Positions 28,401-36,945 of a stretch of DNA of 64,000 nucleotides are shown here, piece after piece (the stretch's first letter is position 1; every line of letters begins with the position of its first letter). The stretch is from Candidatus Paracaedibacter acanthamoebae (GTDB lineage Bacteria > Pseudomonadota > Alphaproteobacteria > Paracaedibacterales > Paracaedibacteraceae), in contig NZ_CP008941.1 of NCBI RefSeq assembly GCF_000742835.1, forward strand, positions 887,001 to 951,000, read 5' to 3'. A program made the position numbers and the translations under genes. The notes beneath the pieces were generated by a model, which searched no databases, had not been told where the DNA came from, and saw only the letters and a program-made list of their open reading frames with translations.

Positions 28401-30266
28401 AATGTGATAGTCAACACCGCAGCGATCAATCGTATAGGTCGTTTCTGAAAGAACTTTTAAGCCAAAATGATTTAACAGGGGCAATAAGGAGGATAAAGAT
28501 AAAGCTTGTCCTTTGAAATAGATTTTTACCCGAACAGCTCCATCGTTGTGACTGTAAATATTAATATCTATCGGGTAGTCATCGGACAGCTTTTCTATAT
28601 AAACAATGTCATCATAAACTTCTTCAGGGGCAAAAGCTTCTTGATAAGAGGCTTGAAAACTCCCCCGATAGGGGGCCAAAAAACCGGATGTATTGCTAAT
28701 AGTCGTTTTCTGATCGAGGAATAATTCTAAGCGGTCAAACCATCCCAGCGAAGCTTCATCTAAAAGAACTTGTAAATCGATCCCATTTATAGCAACTGTT
28801 ACAGGTTCAGCAAATTCAACCACATAGATAACTCGAGCAAAGGGCAAATCCCCAACCTGAGCCACACTGGAACCAATTTTTCCCTTAAATTGTTGAGAAA
28901 TCAACTGCCCCAATCGTTCTTTCAATGTATAGCTATACCGTTCACGTGTCATAAAGACCATCACCGTTACATAACGCCCATACACATCAGGACGAGAGAA
29001 CACAGAAAGCCCAGCATGATCCCGTAATTCCAAAACATTATCACAAATATTAAAAAGCTGTTCGGTCGAATGATAGAACATTTCATCCCGCGGAATACTA
29101 TCCAGGATCGATAATAAAGATTTCCCATCATACCAGGTAGGATTCAAATTAAATTGATTGAAGACAATTTCAACTTTACGGCGTAAATAGGGAACCTCAA
29201 AGGCCCGAATATTAAAAATTTCTTTAGTAAAGACACCAATAAGCTGGTAAACCCCTTTGATTTTTCCAGTTTCGTCCCAATCCATAATTTCAATCGAATC
29301 AATGCGCGATGGACGATGGATGGGAGAGCGTTGATTCGTTTTTACCACACTCATGAGCTGGGAAATCCCGGCTTCCTTAGTGGTCAAATCTGGAACAACT
29401 TTTGCCCGGCTAAGGCTGGGCACCATATCATCTAATTGGGAAAAATCTTCATATAAAAACAAGCCTTTGCGACTCTTAACATTTTCCTCTAGACAGTAAA
29501 ACTCTACGTTAGCAGCCTGATTTTTAGTATCAAAATATCGCGCTCCTAAGGGGACAAAATAGCGTTCGCTTAACCAACCCAAAAACTCTTTCATCTCCTC
29601 GCCCTCATCGGCCCGGTATTTGCCCACAATAGCCATGGGCAACTTTTCTCGAAGTTGAGCGATATCTTGTAGAATGGCAGGAATATCATCCACAGTCAGG
29701 CAAATCTTTTTCAGCAATTCATCCAATTCCTGGCTAAACTGCTCAAGACTTCTAGCGGTGAACCGATTCTTTGCTTGAACAAAAATAACAGATTCAAAGC
29801 TTAAGCCAGCACCATTGCCCGGCTTATGGATATCTTCATAAATTTTCTCAATTGATCCCGTGGCATCCCGTTCAACAGCAATCACAGGATGAATAAGGAG
29901 TTGCGGCTTTAAATTCCATTTTTGGAAAAATGTCAAAAGGCTTTCAATTAAATAAGGGCGATCAATATTGATCAAGGTCAAAAAAATGCGTTCTGTGCGA
30001 TGTAAAGAAAGTTTGCCGACTTTAATTTCTTTAAAAGAAGCCGTGCGATCATACTGCTTAAAATGGTCCCAAACTGAACTGATAAAGCAGCCGAGATCTT
30101 CCTCAGTTAACTTTTCAATATAGCCCACCGGAAATCGTTCCATGAATAGGCGAATAAACGCTTTATAGTCCGGCTGATTAGGACCAGCTAATTGCTCACA
30201 CTGATGATCTGTAATCTGATTTCTAGCTTTATTAAACATGTTATCATCCCTCATTTTTACCAGCAT
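25452..30266 (-). CDS. gdhB: NAD-specific glutamate dehydrogenase, large (180-kDa class)
   Basis: A 1604-residue enzyme converting glutamate to 2-oxoglutarate and ammonia with NAD. This size class has long N- and C-terminal regulatory regions around a catalytic core. Core motifs are ARGGLRWSDRFEDYRSEILG, the substrate-binding GSKGGFVVKR near residue 852, VGDMSGDVFGNGLL of the nucleotide-binding domain near residue 986, and IGEGANLGMTQLARIEFA. The first ATG (30266) follows GAGGGG by about 6 bases; internal Mets at residues 5 and 10 are alternatives. It would receive the glutamate produced by the rocF/rocD route. The gene symbol follows common usage for this class. Confidence 0.95.
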   Translation of the reverse strand: MLVKMRDDNMFNKARNQITDHQCEQLAGPNQPDYKAFIRLFMERFPVGYIEKLTEEDLGCFISSVWDHFKQYDRTASFKEIKVGKLSLHRTERIFLTLINIDRPYLIESLLTFFQKWNLKPQLLIHPVIAVERDATGSIEKIYEDIHKPGNGAGLSFESVIFVQAKNRFTARSLEQFSQELDELLKKICLTVDDIPAILQDIAQLREKLPMAIVGKYRADEGEEMKEFLGWLSERYFVPLGARYFDTKNQAANVEFYCLEENVKSRKGLFLYEDFSQLDDMVPSLSRAKVVPDLTTKEAGISQLMSVVKTNQRSPIHRPSRIDSIEIMDWDETGKIKGVYQLIGVFTKEIFNIRAFEVPYLRRKVEIVFNQFNLNPTWYDGKSLLSILDSIPRDEMFYHSTEQLFNICDNVLELRDHAGLSVFSRPDVYGRYVTVMVFMTRERYSYTLKERLGQLISQQFKGKIGSSVAQVGDLPFARVIYVVEFAEPVTVAINGIDLQVLLDEASLGWFDRLELFLDQKTTISNTSGFLAPYRGSFQASYQEAFAPEEVYDDIVYIEKLSDDYPIDINIYSHNDGAVRVKIYFKGQALSLSSLLPLLNHFGLKVLSETTYTIDRCGVDYHIHDFDVEIDDSMNWQAHEVYLRPAFHLVYAGRIENDGFNQLILQAGLTVKQTNMIRAYVKFLLQAKLPYSQSYVEQTLATYPEICTSFAELFEQKFNPVIKHPVSTDAIEDKILGLLQNVSRLDHDRILRRILNAIQSTVRTNYYQLTGDQSDKDYLSFKFDSFKLQDLPQPRPMFEIFVYSSTMEAIHLRGGKVARGGLRWSDRFEDYRSEILGLMKAQMVKNSVIVPLGSKGGFVVKRHNDFTDRTELMEEVVRCYQTMIRGLLDITDNLINGEVVPPSQVVRYDDDDPYLVVAADKGTATFSDIANALSLEYGFWLDDAFASGGSAGYDHKKMAITSRGAWESVKRHFREMGIDVQSQPFIAAGVGDMSGDVFGNGLLRSNKTRLVAAFDHRHIFIDPNPDAEISYGERHRLFNLPRSSWDDYDKNLISKGGGVYPRTLKSIQLSDEALALLGLPATTHSPDDVIRAILQAPVDLLWFGGIGTYIKSQNESNADVGDNINAALRIDGRQLRAKVIGEGANLGMTQLARIEFALKGGRINTDAIDNSAGVDCSDHEVNIKVLFSSMKQKIDREARNKLLVEMTDNVAELVLRDNYQQTKILSVMQLTGKDGLTNYQNLIKVLESEIHLNRSIEFLPDDEVFERRRSKGQGLTRPELAVLLAYSKISLYNKIMDSDLAELPFYHHHLIQYFPALMQEKFKQDILEHPLRREIIATVLANTLVNRVGPTFVYEMSQATNCSVPEVVHAFFIAAETLELNKWWDDIDQIDSLMRADLQNKAYERISFVLKTAVMRILGAGYNNAPQINEIMGHLPSLIATADQQKLAETIVTYLAQNIPQSVAEKLGLIPFLGSLMDVAALQLEHYSLTDAGRIYFAVRSLFGLDWLQDQAIDFDAGSDWQQSAQLGLIDDVGQTIMALTQQVINSGYVNNIDEWIDNQQAYIRQAKSVLTPLRATNRPDLGMLTFAVRQIQRMPQLKKFLCLL

Positions 30267-30361
30267 AAATGCCCCTCTATGGTAACAATTAGGCCTACTG
30301 TAACAGATATTTGTTAACGAATGAACAAGGATATTGAAGGATATTTTAGGAAGTTTTTTTT

Positions 30362-30436
30362 TGGAGCGGGCGAAGGGATTCGAACCCTCGACACCAACCT
30401 TGGCAAGGTTGTACTCTACCCCTGAGCTACGCCCGC
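30362..30436 (-). tRNA. tRNA-Gly (anticodon GCC)
   Basis: A 75-nt cloverleaf: acceptor GCGGGCG/CGCCCGC, D-arm AGCTCAGGGGTAGAGT, anticodon loop TTGCCAA (GCC), T-arm GGTTCGAATCC, discriminator T and an encoded CCA. It lies between gdh and the znu operon, transcribed from the same strand as both. Confidence 0.97.
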
Positions 30437-30510
30437 TTTTTGGGGAAAAGTTCTTTCAAACTATGTGTATTCTTTATTGCCCATCCGTAGAAAATTTGCA
30501 ACATATTTTT

Positions 30511-31308
30511 TCAATATTTTTTTGCAACGGATCCTATCACCATAAATATCAAAGAGATAACAACAATCACGGGTCCGGTGGGGAGATCAAAACAAAAGGA
30601 TGCCAAAGCCCCCACTATAAAGGACAGTACCGCAACTAAACTGCTTATCACCACCATCCCTTCAGGAGAGCGTGCAAAGTAAGATGCTGTGGCAGCCGGA
30701 AAAATCATCAAGGCTGGCAACAACAGAGCCCCTGTAATTTTCAATCCCACAGCCGTGACCAAGGCAATTGTCGTCAAAAAAATCATTTGTATAGGGTAAA
30801 TAGGGATGTTATTAGTTGCAGCTAAGTCTTCATCCATTGTAATGAGCACCACCGATCGCCAAATCTTCAAAAACAGCAAAGGTGTCCCGATCGCTACAGC
30901 AAAAACCCAAAATACATCAGCCCATGTAACACTTAAAATCTCGCCAAACAGAACAGCCTCTGGGTTAAGACGCACAGCCGGATAAAGCGCCATCAAACAT
31001 AATCCCAAGGCCAACCCACCGTAAGACACTCCCCCCAGCCATGTATCTAACGGTAAGCGAGAGTTATCTCGATGGCGCGACAAGATAAATGCAGCAAGCA
31101 AAGCAATACCCGCAACGGCAACTTGTGGATGGATATGAAGGATAAGTCCCCCCACAACCCCCAATATTGCCGCATGTCCCATCGCATCACTGAAAAAAGA
31201 CATCCGGCGCCAGAGCATAAAACACCCAAGAATTCCCAAAGGAATTGCAAGACCTATTCCTGCCGCTAAGGCACGCTGCACAAATTCTTGTTGTAATAAT
31301 TCAATCAT
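30511..31308 (-). CDS. znuB: Zinc/manganese ABC transporter permease
   Basis: A 265-residue ABC-3 family permease with about eight membrane segments. Typical stretches are GCFMLWRRMSFFSDAMGHAAILGVVGG, LGGVSYGGLALGLCLMALYP, VLFGEILSVTWADV and GLKITGALLLPALMIFPAATA. The ATG at 31308 overlaps znuC by 8 bases; a longer frame to 31548 is an artefact in znuC. It forms the membrane channel for ZnuC. No periplasmic ZnuA gene is present in this window. Confidence 0.9.
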   Translation of the reverse strand: MIELLQQEFVQRALAAGIGLAIPLGILGCFMLWRRMSFFSDAMGHAAILGVVGGLILHIHPQVAVAGIALLAAFILSRHRDNSRLPLDTWLGGVSYGGLALGLCLMALYPAVRLNPEAVLFGEILSVTWADVFWVFAVAIGTPLLFLKIWRSVVLITMDEDLAATNNIPIYPIQMIFLTTIALVTAVGLKITGALLLPALMIFPAATASYFARSPEGMVVISSLVAVLSFIVGALASFCFDLPTGPVIVVISLIFMVIGSVAKKY

Positions 31309-32059
31309 GATCATGGCCTTGGGTACAGGGTATATCATGATGATGCGTGTGATGATGCGTATAAATGGCGAGCGAGGCTGCTTCTGCCCTTGTCCCAAAT
31401 AATTGAGCATAGGAGGGATGACTTTGGACATCCGAGGGACTACCCGAACAACAAACATGCTGATTAAGGCAAATGACGTTATCGCTCGCTGCCATAACCA
31501 AATGCAAATCATGCGAAACCAAAACAATGCCGCAGCCAATCTGATCACGCAAGCGGGCTATCAGTTGGTAAAGATCAGCTTGCCCCATAATATCGACTCC
31601 TTGCGCTGGCTCATCCAAGACCAACAAATCCGGATCTTGCATTAAAGCTCGCACTAAGAGGATTCGCTGCGTTTCACCGCCCGACAACTCACGCATCCAA
31701 CGCTGCTTTAAATGACAGGCGCCAACATCATGAAGAACCCGATTAATTTTTTCCGCCAAAATTTTGTTGCCGAGAGGAGACGCTAATTGTAAAAATCGCT
31801 CAACCGTAACAGGAAGCAATGGATTCAATTTCAACTTTTGGGGAACATAGCCTACTCGCACTTTAGCCAAATGATGGATCTTGCCTGAACTCGGTTTTGC
31901 TAGCCCCAGCATCAACTTTAAGAGAGTCGTTTTCCCTGCCCCATTTGGACCAATAATGGTGGTGATCTTACCTTTTGAGATGGTCAAATTAATATCACTT
32001 AGAATGGGGGCACCTGATGTCATCGTATAACTGACATCTATAAATTTAATTAGATCCAC
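31301..32059 (-). CDS. znuC: Zinc/manganese ABC transporter ATP-binding protein with His-rich tail
   Basis: A 252-residue ATPase: Walker A GPNGAGKTTLLK, Q-loop YVPQKLKL, signature LSGGETQRILLVRAL, Walker B LLVLDEPAQGVD, switch VSHDLHLVM. The C-terminus is strikingly His-rich (IYTHHHTHHHDIPCTQGHDHD), which points to metal sensing or buffering and supports zinc as substrate. It begins 3 bases after the SH3 gene stop and overlaps znuB, in the order ubiE-dut-SH3-znuC-znuB. Confidence 0.92.
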   Translation of the reverse strand: MDLIKFIDVSYTMTSGAPILSDINLTISKGKITTIIGPNGAGKTTLLKLMLGLAKPSSGKIHHLAKVRVGYVPQKLKLNPLLPVTVERFLQLASPLGNKILAEKINRVLHDVGACHLKQRWMRELSGGETQRILLVRALMQDPDLLVLDEPAQGVDIMGQADLYQLIARLRDQIGCGIVLVSHDLHLVMAASDNVICLNQHVCCSGSPSDVQSHPSYAQLFGTRAEAASLAIYTHHHTHHHDIPCTQGHDHD

Positions 32060-32062
32060 AAC

Positions 32063-32548
32063 TTAGACCTTTTCTTCGTGCGCATAAACCCCCCATATGG
32101 CTTTTTTACGAATCCATCCAGAATAATTATTTGCCTCTACCTGACACCATTCTTTTTCACATTTTTTGACCTTAAGAATAATGCCAGGGTCTAAATATGC
32201 AACAATACGAGCGTCTTTTTTTGGCTTCATGCGCAGTTTACGTTGATGATCCGTGACCAAAGCCGTTCTTTTACCCGACAACAGACTTTTATGAACCCAA
32301 CTCTTTGCCCCTTCGGAATCCCTGATTTGTCGCCAGGTATCAAATTCAGCTATGATTTCCACCGGTAATCCCTGGCGAGTATAGGTCCATTCAATGGGAT
32401 AACTTTTCCCAGGCCCGACGTGAACATTAACTTTGTTAGACCGAATAGAGGCAAAACGAGGCAAGGGTAGTTTTTCAGCGTTCGCAAGCACCAATGACGG
32501 CAATAGAAAAATAAATAAAATGACAAAGCTGCGTCCAATTCTAATCAT
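32063..32548 (-). CDS. Periplasmic bacterial SH3-domain protein
   Basis: A 161-residue protein with a signal peptide (FVILFIFLLPSLVLANA). It holds two SH3-like segments: residues about 35-90 (SNKVNVHVGPGKSYPIEWTY ... GAKSWVHKSLLSG) and 95-150 (RKLRMKPKKDARIVAYLDPG ... NYSGWIRKKAIWG), the arrangement of alphaproteobacterial COG3807 proteins. These are thought to bind cell-wall or envelope components, but the role is unproven. Spacing of 7 and 3 bases to its neighbours places it in the ubiE-dut-znu operon. Confidence 0.85.
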   Translation of the reverse strand: MIRIGRSFVILFIFLLPSLVLANAEKLPLPRFASIRSNKVNVHVGPGKSYPIEWTYTRQGLPVEIIAEFDTWRQIRDSEGAKSWVHKSLLSGKRTALVTDHQRKLRMKPKKDARIVAYLDPGIILKVKKCEKEWCQVEANNYSGWIRKKAIWGVYAHEEKV

Positions 32549-32555
32549 CGAATGC

Positions 32556-33041
32556 CTAGCCCTTTAATCCTGTTGATCCAAATCTGTTACTGCCACGAAT
32601 AGTTTCTTCAAGACCACTCACGATATTCCAATCCACACGCTCATGCCGAGCAATAACCATTTGCGCAAATCGTAATCCCCGTGTCACTGTGAACGGTTCA
32701 GTTCCCAAATTGGTCATAATACCCATAATTTCGCCTCTATAATCGGCATCAATGGTTCCTGGCGCATTCAATACAACGACGCCGTTTTTTAAAGACAATC
32801 CAGATCGAGATCGAACTTGGGCTTCAAACCCAATCGGCAAGGCAATTGCAATTCCAGAAGGAACCAATTTAATATCGCCAGGGTTTAGAATAATATCCTC
32901 TGTTATTGCGGCATATAGATCAAGGCCGGCACTGTAGGCTGTACCATAGCAAGGCAACGGCAAATCTTTACCATGAGGAAGCTGTTGAATATCAACCAAT
33001 AAAGCGTCAGAAGAAGTATATTTTTGAGTGTTTATCGTCAT
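32556..33041 (-). CDS. dut: Deoxyuridine triphosphatase
   Basis: A 161-residue homotrimeric dUTPase hydrolysing dUTP to dUMP. The five motifs are present: AYSAGLDLYAA, RSRSGLSLKNGVVVLN, APGTIDADYRGEI, RGLRFAQMVIA, and the C-terminal P-loop-like RGSNRFGSTG that closes on substrate. Length is normal. It lies 7 bases downstream of ubiE. Confidence 0.97.
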   Translation of the reverse strand: MTINTQKYTSSDALLVDIQQLPHGKDLPLPCYGTAYSAGLDLYAAITEDIILNPGDIKLVPSGIAIALPIGFEAQVRSRSGLSLKNGVVVLNAPGTIDADYRGEIMGIMTNLGTEPFTVTRGLRFAQMVIARHERVDWNIVSGLEETIRGSNRFGSTGLKG

Positions 33042-33048
33042 TCATCGT

Positions 33049-33792
33049 TTATTTTTTAAAGGCACTATGAATACAGGATACACCACCCAAGAAATTTTTC
33101 CAATGTACGTCAACAAATCCTGAGCTTTTTAATAAGGTAGCAAACTGTTCTTGCTCAGGAAAACGACGAATACTCTCAACTAAGTATTGATAGGAGGCAC
33201 GATCCTTAGCCACGAGATCGCCCAACCACGGCAATACCTCAAAGGAATAACGATCATAGATTTTTTCCAGGAGAGGGAGCTGGACTTTACTAAATTCCAA
33301 ACACACAAAACGCCCCCCTGGCTTTAGAATACGATAAGCCTCGGTCAACGCTTGAGTCAGATGAGTCACATTTCGCATCCCAAAAGAAATTGTATAAATA
33401 TCATAACTATTATCGGGGAATGGTAATTGTTCAGCATTACCGCAGGTCCAGTCAAGATTATGAATTAACCCGCGATCCAAAGCGCGTTCCCGCCCCACAT
33501 GCACCATACTAGGCGTCAGATCACAGACAGTGACAGCAGGATTAAGGTGAGGATATGATTCTAAAATCTTAAAGGCGATATCCCCTGTCCCTCCCGCTAC
33601 ATCCAAAATCCGGTCATGCAGTTTGATGGGCAAATTGCTAATAAAGCTAGACTTCCAATATCGATGGATTCCTAAGCTCATCAAGTCATTCATTATGTCA
33701 TACTTGGATGCTACACTGGTGAAGACCTCTTTCACCCGTCGAGTACGCTCTTCAGGGCTTGTAGATTGGAAACCAAAAAAATTTTGGATCAT
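33049..33792 (-). CDS. ubiE: Demethylmenaquinone/demethylubiquinone C-methyltransferase
   Basis: A 247-residue SAM-dependent methyltransferase of quinone synthesis. Marks are VFTSVASKYDIMNDLMSLGIHRYWK, the SAM motif ILDVAGGTGDIAFKI, YDIYTISFGMRNV (the family signature) and LEFSKV. The ending YQYLVESIRRFPEQEQFA is typical too. It heads the operon ubiE-dut-SH3-znuC-znuB; GAGAGG lies about 5 bases before its ATG. Confidence 0.96.
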   Translation of the reverse strand: MIQNFFGFQSTSPEERTRRVKEVFTSVASKYDIMNDLMSLGIHRYWKSSFISNLPIKLHDRILDVAGGTGDIAFKILESYPHLNPAVTVCDLTPSMVHVGRERALDRGLIHNLDWTCGNAEQLPFPDNSYDIYTISFGMRNVTHLTQALTEAYRILKPGGRFVCLEFSKVQLPLLEKIYDRYSFEVLPWLGDLVAKDRASYQYLVESIRRFPEQEQFATLLKSSGFVDVHWKNFLGGVSCIHSAFKK

Positions 33793-33999
33793 GATCGCCT
33801 CTCATATATAAAAACATCCCCGTTCCCTTTGGCCCAGCCTTAAGATAGGAACACTATGCCATCCGTTTCCTAAAGACGCAATATATACCTATTATAGTGC
33901 TCTTTGACAGGGGATGTTTTCATCAGAATTCTCTCCTCTTAACTAAATTTTAACTTTCATGAGTCATATATTTATTAAAACCATGAAGGAGGCCACTCA

Positions 34000-34704
34000 A
34001 TGCAGAATAGAATTTTAAAGTCGATAATGATCTTGTCATTATGTCTATCTTATTCTCAAGCAGAAGAAGAAACAGGGTTCATGGCAAAGATAAAATTATT
34101 TTTTGGCGCAATACCACCACAGGACGTTGATCGAGGAGAAGGGATCAGTCGAACCTTTACCCCTTCGCCAAAAAAGGTCTCAATAGATAGCCAACATAAT
34201 GCAGCAAGTGAATTATTCTCTGATTCCGCCACTCTTGATGGTTACTGGAAGGAAAATACCATGGGTGAACCATCCGATCATGCTCTCACAATGGAGGAAC
34301 CAGGTAGACTTATGCCCGCGGAAAGAGGATTAGACCAACCAATAGCCCCCACCATTCCTGTGGATCAAACGCCACCATCCGACCCGGTACATGACCTTAC
34401 GCCGGCTATAGAGATGCCGCTGGAACCAGGGATACTAGAAAGACCCCTGACTCAAACTCAACAACCATCCGCTGCCGAGGACGCCCTTCTCCCTTCTCCA
34501 AGCCCTCAGTCGGCCATAGATAACACAACACAATTCCCCACCTTCTCCCCCACTCTTCATCCTGATCAATTAGAGCCGATGATGCCTGACAGTATGGTGG
34601 ATGAAATGCCTGGTACAATGGAGCACGAAAATCCTGAGCCCCAGCCACAATTATTTACTCAACACTCTCCTCAACATTTCGAAAATATTGATGAGAGTCG
34701 ATAA
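34000..34704 (+). CDS. Secreted Pro-rich protein of unknown function
   Basis: A 234-residue protein preceded by AAGGAGG 6 bases before the ATG. A signal peptide (ILKSIMILSLCLSYSQA, cleavage about residue 21) leads to a mature part that after a short FMAKIKLFFGAIPP segment becomes acidic, Pro/Met/Gln-rich and probably unstructured. Several 'P-x-D-P' and 'LEP' stretches recur irregularly. No domain recognised. A second exported protein follows 83 bases later on the same strand. Confidence 0.7.
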   Translation: MQNRILKSIMILSLCLSYSQAEEETGFMAKIKLFFGAIPPQDVDRGEGISRTFTPSPKKVSIDSQHNAASELFSDSATLDGYWKENTMGEPSDHALTMEEPGRLMPAERGLDQPIAPTIPVDQTPPSDPVHDLTPAIEMPLEPGILERPLTQTQQPSAAEDALLPSPSPQSAIDNTTQFPTFSPTLHPDQLEPMMPDSMVDEMPGTMEHENPEPQPQLFTQHSPQHFENIDESR

Positions 34705-34787
34705 CTAAACTTATATCGGATTAACTTATTTTTTACTGATCTATGGCATGCTGAGAGTAGGACGAGCTCTTTATAATTGATGAGACA

Positions 34788-35309
34788 ATGCCCCTATTTT
34801 TCTTATTCTTGTTCGTGGCAATTGCAGTATCGGCGTGCAGCAATCCAGCCGATGTTTCGGATATGGTTTATACTGTCCCGGAAAAGAATAAAGTTACTAA
34901 AACATCGAGATATTACCAGAACATAGAGGTAGAAAAGGTAACTGGCGGATCGGAGACATCTTTTTATACCGACACAAAAATTAGCAATACTCAACTAAAA
35001 GAAGCCATTGAGCAATCCCTCCAAGCCGCCAATATGCAATCGACTTCTAGCAATTCTACCTATCATTTAACAGCCGAGATTGCTGATCTCCAGCAGCAAT
35101 CCTTTGGGGAAAGCCCTAAAACGGAAGTGCATATAAAATTCACGTTACAGAACAAAAAAACGAAAGCCACTGTTTTTGCTGAAACTTATACCAATGACAA
35201 TTTTGCCACAAACAAAGACGCACTCAGACGCGGTAAAAAAGTAGAAATCGCCACCGAACGGGCTGTTCAAGGCGCAATCCATAAACTTCTGGACCGATTA
35301 TTAATGTAA
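34788..35309 (+). CDS. Lipoprotein, possibly YajG-like
   Basis: A 173-residue protein with lipobox VSAC (Cys17). The mature part resembles the YajG/Lipoprotein_16 layout: an early strand region, DTKISNTQLKEAIEQSLQAANM, a YHLTAEIADLQQQSFG strand pair, a second strand TEVHIKFTLQNKKTKATVFAETY, and a terminal helix IATERAVQGAIHKLLDRLL. I hold the family assignment only loosely. The ribosome site is weak. Confidence 0.65.
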   Translation: MPLFFLFLFVAIAVSACSNPADVSDMVYTVPEKNKVTKTSRYYQNIEVEKVTGGSETSFYTDTKISNTQLKEAIEQSLQAANMQSTSSNSTYHLTAEIADLQQQSFGESPKTEVHIKFTLQNKKTKATVFAETYTNDNFATNKDALRRGKKVEIATERAVQGAIHKLLDRLLM

Positions 35310-35433
35310 GAGTTCTTTCAACGCGCGACTTTGTAAGCACAAAATTTTTGCCAATCTGTTTGGTGTATCAAGGCAAAATTTAGATGGCTTCAGGTCAGTC
35401 GTTAAAAGGGAAGAACATCTTTAATGCTCCCGA

Positions 35434-35467
35434 GAGAGTAAAAGAATCTTAATCTTCTTTTACTCTC
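35434..35467. terminator. Perfect 13-bp hairpin between converging genes
   Basis: GAGAGTAAAAGAA at 35434-35446 pairs fully with 35455-35467 around an 8-base loop. It lies between the converging lipoprotein gene and the broken DUF6119 gene. There is no clean T run directly after either arm, so termination is probable but not certain. Confidence 0.55.
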
Positions 35468-35503
35468 CATCAATTAAGCTATCTTTTTTGCCCTTTTTCT
35501 ACC

Positions 35504-36355
35504 TTACATTTGGACAATTCCAATTTTTTGAACGCCTACTTTATAGCCTTCATTTGTTATTCTTGTAGCATGCTCTCTTAAATTAACTCGGCTAAAAAAT
35601 GGAAGAATATCAGCCATCTTACCCGTTTTATTTGTTATAATCCCATAGACTATTTGATAATCTGACGGATTAAATTTTTGAAAGGGAATTAATTGACTCA
35701 ATAAAATTTGATTATTATAGCAAGTCTCTGTGATTTCTTTGACAAGAGAATCAGTAATAAGTATTTTTCCCAAGACGCTTATTGATAGTTTTATAAACTC
35801 TCCAAATATTTTTTGGTCTCGTTCTTCCTGTTCTATGGAATTATCTAATTTACAAGCTTCTGTAAATTTATCACGCAACTCTTCAAACAAGTAATTTTCA
35901 TAAAATTCATATAAGTGGGTGTCAGTTAAGGAAATAGGCTTTTTTGGAGATATGTATTCTTTAACCTGCTTTTCGGTAAATTCGTTACCTTTTCTTAGGT
36001 TGCCTAGTATGTTCTTATCCATGGCCAATAAACCCCCTATCTTGCTGTTCCAATCAGTGTGCTTGGCTGCTTCTATCAGCCATTTATTCTTAATACGCTG
36101 AAACTGTAATGCGGTTTTATTCTTTAAAAAGTTAAGTATTTCAGCGCGTCCATACTTATCTTTTGTCCCTAAACGAAAACCATTATCTCTTTTTAAAGTT
36201 ATTGCGGAAACGGATCCTTGCGCAAACAAATGGCTAAGAACTGAAGAATCAGTCCCATCCTTTATATGAACTAATTGTTTTTCTTTTGTCAGCAGGTCAC
36301 ATACCTCAATGGGAGTTGCATGAGTATGGGTAGAAGGGGCTATACTGTCCGTTGG
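35504..36355 (-). pseudogene. DUF6119/TIGR04141 family protein, C-terminal fragment (third of three)
   Basis: The frame is open from 36355 to 35504; the first ATG is at 36229, but family similarity starts before it: IEVCDLLTKEKQLVHIKDG and SVLSHLFAQGSVSA match the TIGR04141 pattern (my recollection of the family). The C-terminal YQIVYGIITNKTGK and ILPFFSRVNLREHATRI are also family hallmarks. Between them lies a charged, helical region of about 120 residues (KNKWLIEAAKHTDWNSKIGG...). It is one frame away from the middle fragment; the break falls within 36343-36355, where one missing base would restore the frame. Confidence 0.8.
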
Positions 36356-36945
36356 TCAAACAGTAAAAAAGAACCTTTATTAGAAGTTACACTTGCATTG
36401 TAGGGGCCTTCTTTTTGTTTAGGCCCTTTGTCAGGTAGGTTAAGACGCTTATTATCCTCTAAGCAGATTTTCTCTATATAACTATCAATTTCTGCAACAT
36501 AATCGAGAGCCAACATAAACCACATCCCTTCATGAAGGACATATCTTGCTTTTTGTTGTGCAGTTTCAAATATTATCCCCTTGTACATATTCCATTCACT
36601 AATGGTCTCATGAGTATCCTCATCAACGGCAAAAACTTTTTGCGTTTTGAATTTTTTTATAGAAAAATTACTTCCACCAGCTAAATTTCTAAGATAATCA
36701 GCGATTTCTTCTAAATTACTATAACGTTTTCTTGTCGAATTAAGTTTATAATGGGCAGGTATATTAGAATCTCGGTTGGTTACATCAACATTCCATGGAT
36801 GAGAGAGATACCACGTTTCAGAAGTTTCACCTTTTATGGCAGACAAAAGGCATTTTTGTAAATTAGAGATGGTGTCTTTCTCCGTAATAGGGCGAATATT
36901 TTTAATCCAGGGAAATTTTCTCTTATAATCTTTTTTTTTGATCAT
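36340..36945 (-). pseudogene. DUF6119/TIGR04141 family protein, middle fragment (second of three)
   Basis: A 201-codon frame beginning in the A9 tract. YKRKFPWIKNIRPITEKDTI, WYLSHPWNVDV and KGIIFETAQQKARYVLHEGMWFMLALDYV fit the mid-region of TIGR04141 proteins ('F-WID-I', 'LY-CL-E', 'L-G-WY-V'). It has no ribosome site and begins mid-domain, so it is not an independent gene. It ends at a TAG created by the second frame break. Confidence 0.8.

Noticed and set aside
30511-31548. Longer version of ZnuB
   Set aside because: The first 80 codons lie within znuC and do not resemble ABC-3 permeases; the ATG at 31308 fits the family start.
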